Of a DNA stretch of 64,000 nucleotides, positions 1 to 8,059 are shown piece after piece. Position numbers and translations under genes: made by a program. Every line of letters starts with the position of its first letter. The stretch's first letter is position 1. Below the pieces are notes generated by a model. That model did no database searches. It saw only the letters and a list, made by a program, of their open reading frames with translations, and was not told the origin of the DNA. Source of the DNA: Stenotrophomonas lacuserhaii (GTDB lineage: Bacteria; Pseudomonadota; Gammaproteobacteria; Xanthomonadales; Xanthomonadaceae); NCBI RefSeq assembly GCF_014836545.1, contig NZ_JACSQS010000010.1, positions 1 to 64,000 of the forward strand. The letters are read 5' to 3'.

Positions 1-50
<50 letters not shown>

Positions 51-104
51 CCCCTGACAGGTTCCGGTGGCCGCCACCCGCGTAATGAAAAAAGAACAAA
101 GGCA

Positions 105-145
105 GGGGTCAGAGTCCTTTCGCTGCGCGAAAGGACTCTGACCCC
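105..145. repeat. Perfect inverted repeat with GGGGTCAGAGTC ends
   Basis: Two 19-base arms are perfectly complementary around a 3-base loop (TGC). The arm begins GGGGTCAGAGTCC. The same 12-base end sequence is used in the palindrome at 21324-21375, so the two belong to one family of dispersed palindromes. A strong RNA hairpin would form on either strand. It could act as a bidirectional terminator or be a REP-like mobile palindrome. Confidence 0.8.
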
Positions 146-204
146 GTGTTTCTCCCACCCTTCCAAGCCCTGCTCTGTCCATGGGCCCCCATGGACCTGT
201 CGAA

Positions 205-309
205 GGCGGGGCGGGGTGGCTGTGCAGGACCGTCTTTTCGCATGGATGCGAAAAGCGAGCCTACAGGGACGTACTTGCGGCGATTCCCACGAACCCACCC
301 CGCCCCGCC
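205..309. repeat. Nested intergenic inverted repeat
   Basis: Fifteen-base GC-rich arms at 205-219 and 295-309 are exact reverse complements. They enclose a second hairpin at 234-255 with 10-base arms (CTTTTCGCAT / ATGCGAAAAG). No convincing gene lies in 146-405. This stretch looks like a structured intergenic repeat element downstream of the gene ending at 406. Confidence 0.6.
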
Positions 310-405
310 AACGCAGCAGCCCTGCAGCTCTTGACGTTGACGTTGGCTCTGGCTTGAAAGGCAGGTGCCGGGCGCAGCCCGGCAAACAAACAAACAAACC
401 CAACC

Positions 406-828
406 CTACGGCTTGATCCTGGCGTCAGCACCCTGCGGCACGCTGTCGTGATACCGCCCCGTGCGCGAATCGAACACCCGGTTCGGCCCCGCTGGCTTCA
501 CCCCCGGAATGATCCGCCCGTCGCGGTCATACACCTTCGCCGGGGCCGTGCTCGCCGGCGGCGCCACCACCTTCGCCGGCCCGGTGCTGCGGATCGGCCC
601 CGCCGCTGGTGGCGGGCTGGCAATCGGTCGTGGTGCCTGCACCGGCGATGGCGGCGAAGGCTGCACCACGCGCGGCGGCTGTGGAGCCGGCGGCGGTGGC
701 GGCGGACGCACCGTGGTCGCACTGCGGGTCGCCGTCGGACTGGACGGCGACGCCACCTGCGCCGACGCCAGCGCCGGCACCAGCGCCGGCACCAGCAACG
801 CAGACAGCAGGATCAATGAACGCTTCAT
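406..828 (-). CDS. Proline-rich exported protein of unknown function
   Basis: The start chosen (ATG at 828) gives 140 aa beginning MKRSLILLSALLVPALVPAL, a clean Sec signal peptide ending near ALASA. The longer open frame extending to 1326 is antisense to msrB and is rejected. The mature part is low complexity, rich in proline, alanine, serine and threonine, with a polyproline run around residues 50-70. The C-terminal 40 residues are more ordered (KVYDRDGRIIPGV, then VFDSRTGRYHDSV), and they resemble short repeats found in small envelope proteins. No catalytic motif is seen. It is probably periplasmic or cell-envelope. The family was not recognised. Confidence 0.7.
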   Translation of the reverse strand: MKRSLILLSALLVPALVPALASAQVASPSSPTATRSATTVRPPPPPPAPQPPRVVQPSPPSPVQAPRPIASPPPAAGPIRSTGPAKVVAPPASTAPAKVYDRDGRIIPGVKPAGPNRVFDSRTGRYHDSVPQGADARIKP

Positions 829-954
829 GGCAGCCCCCGGTAGTAGTTCAATGCAGCGTGCGCCGCTTCCCGTGTGCCTGCCATGAACAGCGCCGGTGCT
901 TGCATGCCCGGCCCCACGCCCCCATCTCCGCAGGCAGCCCCCAGGAGATACCGC

Positions 955-1422
955 ATGAGCGCCTTCGACCTCACGCCCCCGACCGACGCGCAGCGCCAGG
1001 CACTGGAATCCTCGCTCAGCCCCGACGAAGCCCGCGTGCTGCTCCAGCACGGCACCGAAGCGCCGTTCTGCGGCGTGTTCCTCGACAACAAACGCGATGG
1101 CGTCTACTGCTGCCGGCTGTGTGCCCTGCCGCTGTTCCGCTCCAGCACCAAGTTCGATTCCGGCACCGGCTGGCCCAGCTTCTTCGCCCCGTTCGCCCCA
1201 GAACACGTGCGCGAGATCCGCGACATCAGTCACGGCATGATCCGCACCGAGATCACCTGCGCCCGCTGTGGCAGCCACCTCGGCCATGTCTTCCCGGACG
1301 GCCCGCCGCCCACCTTCGAGCGCCACTGCCTGAACTCCGTCTCACTTTCGTTCACCGAAAACGGCGCGTCCTATGACGATCCACTGCAGCGGGGCGGCGC
1401 CGAAGCCGAACCCGCCGGCTGA
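955..1422 (+). CDS. msrB: Peptide-methionine (R)-S-oxide reductase MsrB
   Basis: This 155-aa protein reduces methionine-R-sulfoxide in oxidised proteins, normally recycled by thioredoxin. The SelR/MsrB fold is clear: zinc-binding CxxC pairs at C53/C56 and C102/C105, the [10 protein letters not shown] segment near residue 67, [10 protein letters not shown] near 108, and the catalytic cysteine at C125 in RHCLNSVSL. The usual resolving cysteine in the GxGWPS loop is replaced by threonine (T71), a known variant. AGGAGA at 942-947 supports the ATG at 955 over the upstream in-frame ATG at 874. There is no signal peptide, so it is cytoplasmic. Confidence 0.95.
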   Translation: MSAFDLTPPTDAQRQALESSLSPDEARVLLQHGTEAPFCGVFLDNKRDGVYCCRLCALPLFRSSTKFDSGTGWPSFFAPFAPEHVREIRDISHGMIRTEITCARCGSHLGHVFPDGPPPTFERHCLNSVSLSFTENGASYDDPLQRGGAEAEPAG

Positions 1423-1522
1423 TCCGCCGCGGCAGGCCCGTTGACGGATTTCACATATTGCCTCTTCAGAAACCGCGTGAACGCGCCGTTAGGGAGATAC
1501 CCCCTCTCCCTGCGTCGCGTCC

Positions 1523-2377
1523 ATGCTCATCCTCATCGGCTTCCTCGTCGTCATCGCCAGCGTGCTCGGTGGTTATCTCGGCGCCCACGGACGACTGGGC
1601 GCGCTCTGGCAGCCGTATGAGCTGGTGATCATTGGTGGCGCCGCCGTGGGTGCGTTCCTGGTCGGCACCCCGGCAAAGACCGTCAAGCAGACCCTGAAGG
1701 CCAGCGTGGCCGTGTTCAAGGGCCCGCGCTACAAGCAGCAGGACTACATCGACGTCCTCAGCCTGGTGTACGAGCTGCTCAACAAGGCCCGCCGCGAAGG
1801 CTTCATGTCGCTGGAAGACCACGTGGAGAAGCCCGGCGAAAGTCCCATTTTCGCCAACTACCCCAAGGTCCAGGCCGACCACCACCTGGTCGACTTCATC
1901 ACCGACTGCCTGCGCCTGATGATCGGCAGCAACATCGAACCGCACGAACTGGAACCGCTGCTGGAGCTGGAGCTGGACAAGCACCATGCCGAAGCGCTGG
2001 CGCCGTCGCAGGTCATCACCAAGGTGGCCGACGGCCTGCCCGGCTTCGGCATCGTGGCGGCGGTGCTGGGCATCGTGATCACCATGGGTTCGATCGGCGG
2101 CCCGATCGAAGAAGTCGGCGCGCACGTGGCCGGCGCGCTGGTCGGCACCTTCCTTGGCATCCTGCTGGGCTACGGGTTCGTCGGCCCGATGGCCGCGGCG
2201 ATGGAAGCGCGCGCCGAGCAGGACAGCCGCATCTACGAATCGGTGAAGACCGCCCTGCTGGCCTGCCTGCGCGGCTACAACCCGAAGATCGCGCTGGAAT
2301 TCGCCCGCAAGACGCTGCCGTCCGACGTGCGGCCGGCGTTCTCCGAATTCGAGCAGCACCTCAAGACGGTCAAGTAA
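1523..2377 (+). CDS. motA: Flagellar motor stator protein MotA
   Basis: This 284-aa inner-membrane protein forms the proton-driven stator of the flagellar motor with MotB. Four hydrophobic segments are visible (about residues 1-20, 33-50, 170-192 and 200-222). The cytoplasmic loop carries R90 and E98, which contact FliG in the E. coli protein. P173, essential for coupling, is conserved at the same number in the sequence GLPGFGI. The gene ends 3 bases before motB, so the two are co-transcribed and probably translationally coupled. No other flagellar genes are nearby, so this is a stand-alone motAB locus, which is common in xanthomonads. Confidence 0.97.
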   Translation: MLILIGFLVVIASVLGGYLGAHGRLGALWQPYELVIIGGAAVGAFLVGTPAKTVKQTLKASVAVFKGPRYKQQDYIDVLSLVYELLNKARREGFMSLEDHVEKPGESPIFANYPKVQADHHLVDFITDCLRLMIGSNIEPHELEPLLELELDKHHAEALAPSQVITKVADGLPGFGIVAAVLGIVITMGSIGGPIEEVGAHVAGALVGTFLGILLGYGFVGPMAAAMEARAEQDSRIYESVKTALLACLRGYNPKIALEFARKTLPSDVRPAFSEFEQHLKTVK

Positions 2378-2380
2378 GCC

Positions 2381-3343
2381 ATGAGCGAGACCAAGCCCAC
2401 CGTCATCGTCCGCCGGGTCAAGAAGAAGGGCCACGCCGCCCACCACGGCGGCTCGTGGAAAGTGGCCTACGCCGACTTCGTGACCGCGATGATGGCCTTC
2501 TTCCTGGTGCTGTGGCTGGTGGCGTCCACCAGCAAGCCCGAGCGCGGCGCCATTTCAGAATACTTCCGCAATCCCAGCCCGTTGTCGGGCACGAGCAGTA
2601 CGCCGGCGCCGGGCATGGCCGGGCCGGGTGGCGCCAGCACCTCGATGATCAAGCTGGGCGGGGCGGCCGATGTCAGCCGCGGCACCAGCAACGATCCCTT
2701 CCAGAACCAGCAGGAAAGCATTCCCAAGGCCGTCGACCCCGACTCGCGCCAGCAGGAAAAGAAGCAGCTGGAAGCGCTGATGCAGGAACTCACCGAGGCC
2801 ATCAGCAAGAGCCAGGCGCTGGAACCGTTCAAGGACCAGCTGCTGCTCGACCTGACCCCGGAAGGGCTGCGCGTGCAGATCGTGGACAAGCAGAACCGGC
2901 CGATGTTCGACCTCGGCGGGGCGGCACTGAAGCCGTATACGCAGACCATCCTGCGCGAACTGGCGAACTACCTGAACCACGTGCCGAACCGGATCAGCCT
3001 GACCGGCCACACCGACACCGCCGCGTACAGCACCCAGCACGGCTACGGCAACTGGGAACTCAGCGCCGACCGCGCGAACGCGGCCCGCCGCGCGCTGGTG
3101 GACGGCGGACTGGATGAGGCCAAGGTCACCCGCGTGGTCGGGCTGGCCTCTTCGGTGCTGTTCGACAAGACCAACCCGGCCAACCCGATCAACCGCCGCA
3201 TCAGCATCGTGGTGATGACCCGGGATGCCGAAGCTTCTGCGCTGGCAGGCGCCGGCTCCCCGGTCGCGTTGTCGCCCGCAGTGGCCGATCCGGACGTGCA
3301 GGCCGCGCAGGTGCCGGCCGTGGTGGGTGACGCCGCGCCGTAG
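2381..3343 (+). CDS. motB: Flagellar motor stator protein MotB
   Basis: This 320-aa protein anchors the MotA/MotB stator to peptidoglycan and carries the proton path. The short basic N-terminus and single membrane helix contain D32 (VAYADFVTAMMAF), the proton-accepting aspartate at the E. coli position. The OmpA/MotB peptidoglycan-binding domain covers about residues 150-285, with ISLTGHTDT and NWELSADRANAARRAL as signatures. The C-terminal 35 residues are an Ala/Pro/Val-rich tail with no clear role. The start is 3 bases after the motA stop. Confidence 0.97.
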   Translation: MSETKPTVIVRRVKKKGHAAHHGGSWKVAYADFVTAMMAFFLVLWLVASTSKPERGAISEYFRNPSPLSGTSSTPAPGMAGPGGASTSMIKLGGAADVSRGTSNDPFQNQQESIPKAVDPDSRQQEKKQLEALMQELTEAISKSQALEPFKDQLLLDLTPEGLRVQIVDKQNRPMFDLGGAALKPYTQTILRELANYLNHVPNRISLTGHTDTAAYSTQHGYGNWELSADRANAARRALVDGGLDEAKVTRVVGLASSVLFDKTNPANPINRRISIVVMTRDAEASALAGAGSPVALSPAVADPDVQAAQVPAVVGDAAP

Positions 3344-3406
3344 CGCCAAGCGCGCCCTGCGCTGGGCCATTACAATGGCGGTCTTCCCTTTTTGCAGGCT
3401 CCCACC

Positions 3407-3925
3407 ATGTCCAAGCTCTCCAAAGCCAAGCGCGACAAGCGCAAGAAGCAGCAGCCCAAGCGCGCCTTCGCCCGCCTGAGCGACCAGCAGCAGGTGCAGA
3501 ACCACGCCGTGCTGACCAACGAAGAAGGCCAGGTGGTCGCGGCCATCGGCCTGCAGGGCCGCCAGTGGCTGCTGTCGATCGGCGGCCAGACCATGGGCAA
3601 CGCGGATGATCCGATGCCGATGCTGGCCATGCTCAAGCACCTGGCCAACGTACAGGGCAAGGAAGGCCGCAAGGTCGACCTGCAGTACTCCGAAGGCCTG
3701 GGCGAGCTGATCAAGGTCATGGCTGCCGAAAAGGAACTGGACGCCGACGCGTACCTGGACCAGCTGGCCGCCGAGTTCGACAACATCGACGCCGAAGACG
3801 CCGCTGAAGGCGAGGCTGCACAGGACCTCGCCGACGGCGAAGCAGCCACCGAGGCCCAGGCAGACGCAGACGCAGACGCAGACGCAGAAGCGGAAACCGA
3901 AGCCGACGACAAGCCGAAGGCCTGA
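3407..3925 (+). CDS. Conserved protein with basic N-terminus and acidic C-terminus
   Basis: The 172-aa product starts MSKLSKAKRDKRKKQQPKRA, a strongly basic segment. A compact central region (about residues 30-120) is followed by a very acidic Ala/Asp/Glu tail with a DADADADAEAETEAD-type repeat. The ATG at 3407 is preferred to the in-frame TTG at 3392. The charge polarity suggests a nucleic-acid or ribosome-associated protein, but that is inference. The gene follows motB by 63 bases and precedes the DUF4031 gene by 17, so it could be in the same transcript. No known function. Confidence 0.8.
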   Translation: MSKLSKAKRDKRKKQQPKRAFARLSDQQQVQNHAVLTNEEGQVVAAIGLQGRQWLLSIGGQTMGNADDPMPMLAMLKHLANVQGKEGRKVDLQYSEGLGELIKVMAAEKELDADAYLDQLAAEFDNIDAEDAAEGEAAQDLADGEAATEAQADADADADAEAETEADDKPKA

Positions 3926-3942
3926 AGGGCCTCGGGACCAAG

Positions 3943-4221
3943 GTGACGGTCTACGTCGACGACGCAGTACAGGCCTGGCGCGGACAGCGCTGGGCCCACC
4001 TGATGGCCGACACCCTGGCCGAGCTGCATGCCATGGCCGCGCAGCTCGGCATCCCGCGTCGCGCGTTCCAGAACAAGTCCAGCGGCGCGCACTACGACGT
4101 CACCGTGGCCCTTCGCGAACAGGCGATCGCGCTCGGCGCGCAGCCGATTTCCCGGCATACCGATCGCGAACGGGTCAAGGCGGTGATCGCCAACGCCCGC
4201 GCGCAGTACCAGCCCGGGTAG
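3943..4221 (+). CDS. DUF4031 domain protein
   Basis: A 92-aa cytoplasmic protein beginning MTVYVDDAVQAWRGQRWAHL. The N-terminal YVDD motif and the WxHLMAD segment are characteristic of the small DUF4031 family. Its function is unknown. It may belong to the same transcript as the upstream basic/acidic protein (17-base gap). The ATG is the first in frame, and the gene ends just before the convergent DUF6630-like gene. Confidence 0.85.
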   Translation: MTVYVDDAVQAWRGQRWAHLMADTLAELHAMAAQLGIPRRAFQNKSSGAHYDVTVALREQAIALGAQPISRHTDRERVKAVIANARAQYQPG

Positions 4222-4242
4222 CGAGCACAGGATCCGGCACGG

Positions 4243-4785
4243 TCAGAACGGATCGCTGCCCAGCCGCACTTCAACGTTCAGCAGCGAACACAGCGCCAGC
4301 ATCGCGTCGTCGTCGCGGGTCAGCGCCATCCACCCGGTGAAGCCGTCGCTGCCGGCATCCACGCTCCACAGCGTGTAATTGTTCTCGCGCAGGCGGTCGA
4401 AGGCGGTGGACATCAGCTGCACGCCATCCAGACCGATGCTGAAGTCTTCGTCGTCCAGGTCGCCGCCCCAGTCCACCTGCAGGTTGAAGCGCGCCGACAG
4501 CTCGTTGACCGCCGACATCAGCGATTCCAGGTCATCGCGTTCCACCTCGAAGCCGCTCTGCCAGCCGATCGCGGTGAACAACGGCGGGATCCAGTCGCTG
4601 TCCGGCTCCAACGGCTCACCCTGTTCGGCCAGCAGCTCGCGCCAGCGGTTGAACTGGGCCAGCGCCAGCTCTTCGTCGCCGGGATTGATCAGCACCAGCA
4701 GGTTCCATGCACGCGCCTCGAAATCGTCCTCGTCGTAGTCGTGGGCGTCTTCTTCGAAGTCGAAATAATCGCTGTTGTCGGGCAT
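4243..4785 (-). CDS. Acidic DUF6630-like protein
   Basis: A 180-aa, very acidic cytoplasmic protein. The ATG at 4785 (MPDNSDYFDFEEDAHDYDED) is chosen because the upstream extension is basic and unlike the rest. The central region has the pattern ARAWNLLVLINPGDEELA and WDAGSDGF-like segments that I associate with DUF6630 proteins; that family name is from memory. No catalytic motif or membrane segment is seen. It is convergent with the DUF4031 gene, with 21 bases between the stops. Confidence 0.75.
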   Translation of the reverse strand: MPDNSDYFDFEEDAHDYDEDDFEARAWNLLVLINPGDEELALAQFNRWRELLAEQGEPLEPDSDWIPPLFTAIGWQSGFEVERDDLESLMSAVNELSARFNLQVDWGGDLDDEDFSIGLDGVQLMSTAFDRLRENNYTLWSVDAGSDGFTGWMALTRDDDAMLALCSLLNVEVRLGSDPF

Positions 4786-4932
4786 GGTCGTGGTCCTGCG
4801 GGTATGGTGCTGTGGCACGCATTCTGAGGCCTTGCGGCCGCCGCCGGAAGCATCGGCGTTGGGTCGGGCGCCGCGTACAGGTATCCTTCACCCCATGAAG
4901 CCGGCCTTGGTGGCCGTCACAGTGAAGCTGAA

Positions 4933-5184
4933 ATGAGCGATACGCCTCCCGACCACCTGGCCATCAACCCGGCCAGCCCCCACCACGATGCGCAGGCGCT
5001 GGAGCGCGGCGTCGGCGTGCGCTTCAATGATGTCGAGCGCACCGATGTTGAAGAATATTCGGTCAGCGAAGGCTGGATCCGCGTGCAGGCCGGCAAGGCG
5101 CGCGACCGTCGCGGCAACCCGATGACGCTGAAGATCAAGGGCAGCGTCGAAGTGCGCTACCTCGACCTGAAGCCGCAGGCCTGA
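4933..5184 (+). CDS. DUF3297 family protein
   Basis: A small 83-aa protein (MSDTPPDHLAINPASPHHDA). It matches the short DUF3297 family: an N-terminal PPDHLAxNPxSPHxxA segment, a central GVGVRFNDVERTDVEEYSV and a C-terminal GNPMTLKIKGSVEVRY. The function is unknown; it is widely conserved in proteobacteria. It is divergent from the DUF6630-like gene, and the 147-base gap between them must hold both promoters. A GTAG palindrome follows 19 bases after the stop. Confidence 0.88.
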   Translation: MSDTPPDHLAINPASPHHDAQALERGVGVRFNDVERTDVEEYSVSEGWIRVQAGKARDRRGNPMTLKIKGSVEVRYLDLKPQA

Positions 5185-5202
5185 GGCCTGCTGGACGGGC
5201 CT

Positions 5203-5281
5203 GCGGTAGCGCCGAGCCATGCTCGGCGGGCTGTGCCAGGCACCGCGGCAAACGCCGCCGAGCATGGCTCGGCGCTACCGC
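5203..5281. repeat. SMAG-type GTAG palindrome pair
   Basis: The element begins GGTAGCGCCGAGCCATGCTC and ends with its reverse complement, GAGCATGGCTCGGCGCTACC. The two arms flank a GC-rich centre. It sits between the ends of the convergent DUF3297 and antiporter genes, where it probably acts as a bidirectional RNA hairpin that stabilises or terminates transcripts. Confidence 0.85.
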
Positions 5282-5292
5282 CAGCATGCCCC

Positions 5293-6939
5293 TCATTCCC
5301 TCTGCCGCGATTCCAGCAGGTCCAGGTTACGGATCAGCTTGCGTGATATTTCATCGGAGATCAGTCCGCGACGGGTCAGCCGGAACAGCTCCTCGCGTTC
5401 GGCGTTCAGCCCGGCGCCGCGCAGCTGGCGGTAGCCCCGTTCCATCCGCCTGACCTTTTCCGGATCCGCATCCGGGCCCTGCTCTTTTTCCAGGTTGCGC
5501 TGGTACAGCAGGCTCACCCGTGATGCCGCATCGTTGTACAGCTGCACGTTGTCGGTGGTCTGGTTCTGCACCAGCTGCTGGCGCATCCGCTCCACTCCGG
5601 CCAGCGCCGCCTTGGATGCCAGCTTGCGCGCTACGTCCTCTTCCTTGCGCTCGCCCGAATCGGCCGGCAGCTGCAGGCCTTTCAACAACTGCGGCAAGGC
5701 CACGCTGGCGCCCACCAGCGAGAACAGGATCACCGCCGCGGCCAGGAAGATCACCAGGTCACGCGCAGGGAATGGATCGCCGCTGGGCAGGAACAACGGC
5801 AGGGTCAGCACGCCGGCCAGGGTAATCGCCCCGCGCACGCCGGCCACCGAGGTCGCCACCACGATGCGCCAGCTGGGCGCCTGGCGCTGCTCGTCGCCGC
5901 GACGCCGCGCGCGCAGCAGGTTCCAGCGCAGCGACAGCCATACCCACAGCAGGCGCAGCAGGATCAGCGCCAGGTTGATCACGATCACATACACCGCCAG
6001 CCACCACGGACTCTGGTGGCCGCTCTCGCTCATCGTGGCCACGGCACGCTCCACGATGCCCGGCAGCTGTTCACCCAGCAGCACGAACATGATGCCGTTG
6101 AAGCTGAACTGCAGCATGTTCCACACCGCCGAACGCTGCACGCGCATGCTGCCGGACACGCGGCCGGTCAGCTCCACGTAGCTCATCGTGATGCCCGCCG
6201 CCACTGCCGCGAGAATGCCCGATGCGTTGATCTCTTCGGCCAGCAGATAGGCCGCGAAGGGAATCAGCAGGTTGACCAGCATCGCCGCGCCCGGCTCCTC
6301 GCCGAAGCGGCGCCACAGCCAACGCTGGAAGGTGGACACACCCAGGGTCACCGCCACGCCGACCGCCAGCCCGGCCGCAGCCACCCACAGGAAGGTCATC
6401 GAGGCGGTGGCCAGCGAGAACGAACCGGTCATCACCGCGGCCACCGCGAAGCGGAAGCAGACCAGGCCGGAGGCATCGTTGAGCAGCGATTCGCCTTCCA
6501 GAATGTGCATCAGCCGCTTGGGGATCGGCGCCTTCGACGCGATCGCGCCCACCGCCACCGGATCGGTCGGCGAAATGATCGCCGCCAGCGCGAAGCACAC
6601 CGCCAGCGGCATCACCGGGATCATCCAATGGATCAGCAGGCCGGCGCCGATCACCGTGAACACCACCAGCCCGAAGGCCAGTTCGAGTATGGCGCCCTTG
6701 TCGCGGAACAGCCCCTGCTTGGGGATGCGCCAACCGTCCAGGAACAGCAGCGGCGGCAGGAACAGCAGGAAGAACATGTCCGGGTCGAGCGCGTGCCCGC
6801 GGTTGAATACCCCTGCGATCACCGCGCCCAGCGCGATCTGCACCAGCGGCAACGGCAACGAAAACGGCAGTACGCGGACCAGGTAACCGCTGGCCACGAC
6901 GGCGACCAGCATCGCCAGGACCACTTCAATGGTGTGCAT
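5293..6939 (-). CDS. CPA1-family Na+/H+ antiporter
   Basis: A 548-aa inner-membrane protein with about 12 hydrophobic segments in residues 1-410 and a cytoplasmic C-terminal domain of about 120 residues. The ion-binding region is typical of NhaP/YjcE-type CPA1 exchangers: IISPTDPVAVGAIASKAPIP and LEGESLLNDASGLVCFRFAV. It exchanges protons for Na+ (or K+) to control pH and salt. The C-terminal part (EKEQGPDADPEKVRRMERGY region) is predicted helical and probably regulatory. It is transcribed alone. The first in-frame ATG at 6939 starts right at the first membrane helix. Confidence 0.92.
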   Translation of the reverse strand: MHTIEVVLAMLVAVVASGYLVRVLPFSLPLPLVQIALGAVIAGVFNRGHALDPDMFFLLFLPPLLFLDGWRIPKQGLFRDKGAILELAFGLVVFTVIGAGLLIHWMIPVMPLAVCFALAAIISPTDPVAVGAIASKAPIPKRLMHILEGESLLNDASGLVCFRFAVAAVMTGSFSLATASMTFLWVAAAGLAVGVAVTLGVSTFQRWLWRRFGEEPGAAMLVNLLIPFAAYLLAEEINASGILAAVAAGITMSYVELTGRVSGSMRVQRSAVWNMLQFSFNGIMFVLLGEQLPGIVERAVATMSESGHQSPWWLAVYVIVINLALILLRLLWVWLSLRWNLLRARRRGDEQRQAPSWRIVVATSVAGVRGAITLAGVLTLPLFLPSGDPFPARDLVIFLAAAVILFSLVGASVALPQLLKGLQLPADSGERKEEDVARKLASKAALAGVERMRQQLVQNQTTDNVQLYNDAASRVSLLYQRNLEKEQGPDADPEKVRRMERGYRQLRGAGLNAEREELFRLTRRGLISDEISRKLIRNLDLLESRQRE

Positions 6940-7054
6940 GCATCATCCAGATGACGGCGCCAACGGGGGAAGGATAGCCATGCGGCCAAGGCGCCAGTGA
7001 CCTGAAAAAACTAGCACACCACGACGATCAGGCCCACGCCTGCATCGAGCGGAC

Positions 7055-7885
7055 TCAGCGGGGCGACAGCAAACCGCCGGCCCCGTCGAAGCGGTAGAGA
7101 TCCATCGCCAGCATGCCGGCATCGATGCCCGCATCGATGCGTCGTGCCCCCAGTCCGCCCTCCCCTGCCGCGCCGATGGCGAAGTGCAGCGGCTGCAGAT
7201 GTTCATCGCTGGGATGCGCCTGCACGGCACCCGGCGCCTGGGCGCGGTAGTCGAGCAGGGCATCCACGTCGTCATCGGCCAGGCGCTGCTCCACCCAGCC
7301 GATGAACGGCCGCACGTAGGGTGCTTCCTTGCCGTCCTGGTAACGGCGGAAATCGTGCAGGTTGTGGGTGATGCTGCCCGAGCCCACCAGCAGCACGCCC
7401 TGTTCGCGCAGCGGCGCCAGCGCCCTGCCCAGCGCCAGTTGGTGGGCCGGACCCAGCTGCGGCTGCAGCGACAGCGGCACCACCGGGATGGAAGCGTCCG
7501 GGAACAGGAAACGCAACGGCACCCAGGCCCCGTGATCCAGCCCGCGGCTGGGATCCAGGCGCGCCGGCAGGCCGGCATCCAGCAGCAGCTGCTGCACCTG
7601 GGCCGCCAGCTCCGGCGCACCCGGTGCCGGGTATTGCAGGCGATACAACGCCTCCGGGAAGCCGCCGAAATCATGGATCGTCGGCGGCAGCGGATGCGCG
7701 CCCACCAGCGGTTGCGTACTCAGCCAGTGCGCGCTGGCCATGACGATGGCGCGTGGGCGAGGCAGATCGGCCGCCAGTTCGGCCAGCCGCTGTCCGACCA
7801 GTCCGGGCTGCAGCGCGGTCATCGGCGAACCATGCGAGATGTACAGGCTGGGCAGGCGGCGCACGGCGGACTCCTGATAGGACAT
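7055..7885 (-). CDS. DODA-type extradiol ring-opening dioxygenase family protein
   Basis: A 276-aa cytoplasmic protein of the class III (LigB-like) extradiol dioxygenase family, which includes E. coli YgiD. The metal-site histidines fit YISHGSPM (residue 18 region), SAHW, the LDHGAWVPLRFLFP segment and a late HPSDEHLQPLHFA. Members open catechol-type rings such as L-DOPA with a non-haem metal ion, but the natural substrate in bacteria is mostly unknown. The first ATG (MSYQESAVRRL) is used. It is transcribed alone, on the same strand as the antiporter downstream of it. Confidence 0.9.
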   Translation of the reverse strand: MSYQESAVRRLPSLYISHGSPMTALQPGLVGQRLAELAADLPRPRAIVMASAHWLSTQPLVGAHPLPPTIHDFGGFPEALYRLQYPAPGAPELAAQVQQLLLDAGLPARLDPSRGLDHGAWVPLRFLFPDASIPVVPLSLQPQLGPAHQLALGRALAPLREQGVLLVGSGSITHNLHDFRRYQDGKEAPYVRPFIGWVEQRLADDDVDALLDYRAQAPGAVQAHPSDEHLQPLHFAIGAAGEGGLGARRIDAGIDAGMLAMDLYRFDGAGGLLSPR

Positions 7886-7987
7886 CGCTCAAGCTTAGTG
7901 CCAGCGGCCCGCGCGAAAAATACGTTGCACCGAGCCGGTTTGTTGCAGGAACGGAAACAATGGACACCTTTGCGGCCAGCTTCGAAC

Positions 7988-8059
7988 GGTAGCGCCGAGC
8001 CATGCTCGGCGAGCGCTCCGCGCGGTGCAGGCATTCGGCCGAGCATCGCCCGGCGCTAC
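7988..8059. repeat. SMAG-type GTAG palindrome overlapping a stop codon
   Basis: GGTAGCGCCGAGCCATGCTC is followed by a loop and an imperfect complementary arm ending GGCGCTAC. The minus-strand copy of GTAG supplies the TAG stop codon (8056-8058) of the EAL gene, so the element is fused to the end of that reading frame. This is a placement reported for such repeats. Confidence 0.85.

Noticed and set aside
406-1326. 306-aa minus-strand frame covering msrB
   Set aside because: Only the last 140 codons form a plausible protein with a signal peptide. The first part is antisense to a clear msrB gene.
1466-2446. Long minus-strand frame opposite motA
   Set aside because: Shadow of high-GC motA; Arg/His/Gly-rich composition and no domain.
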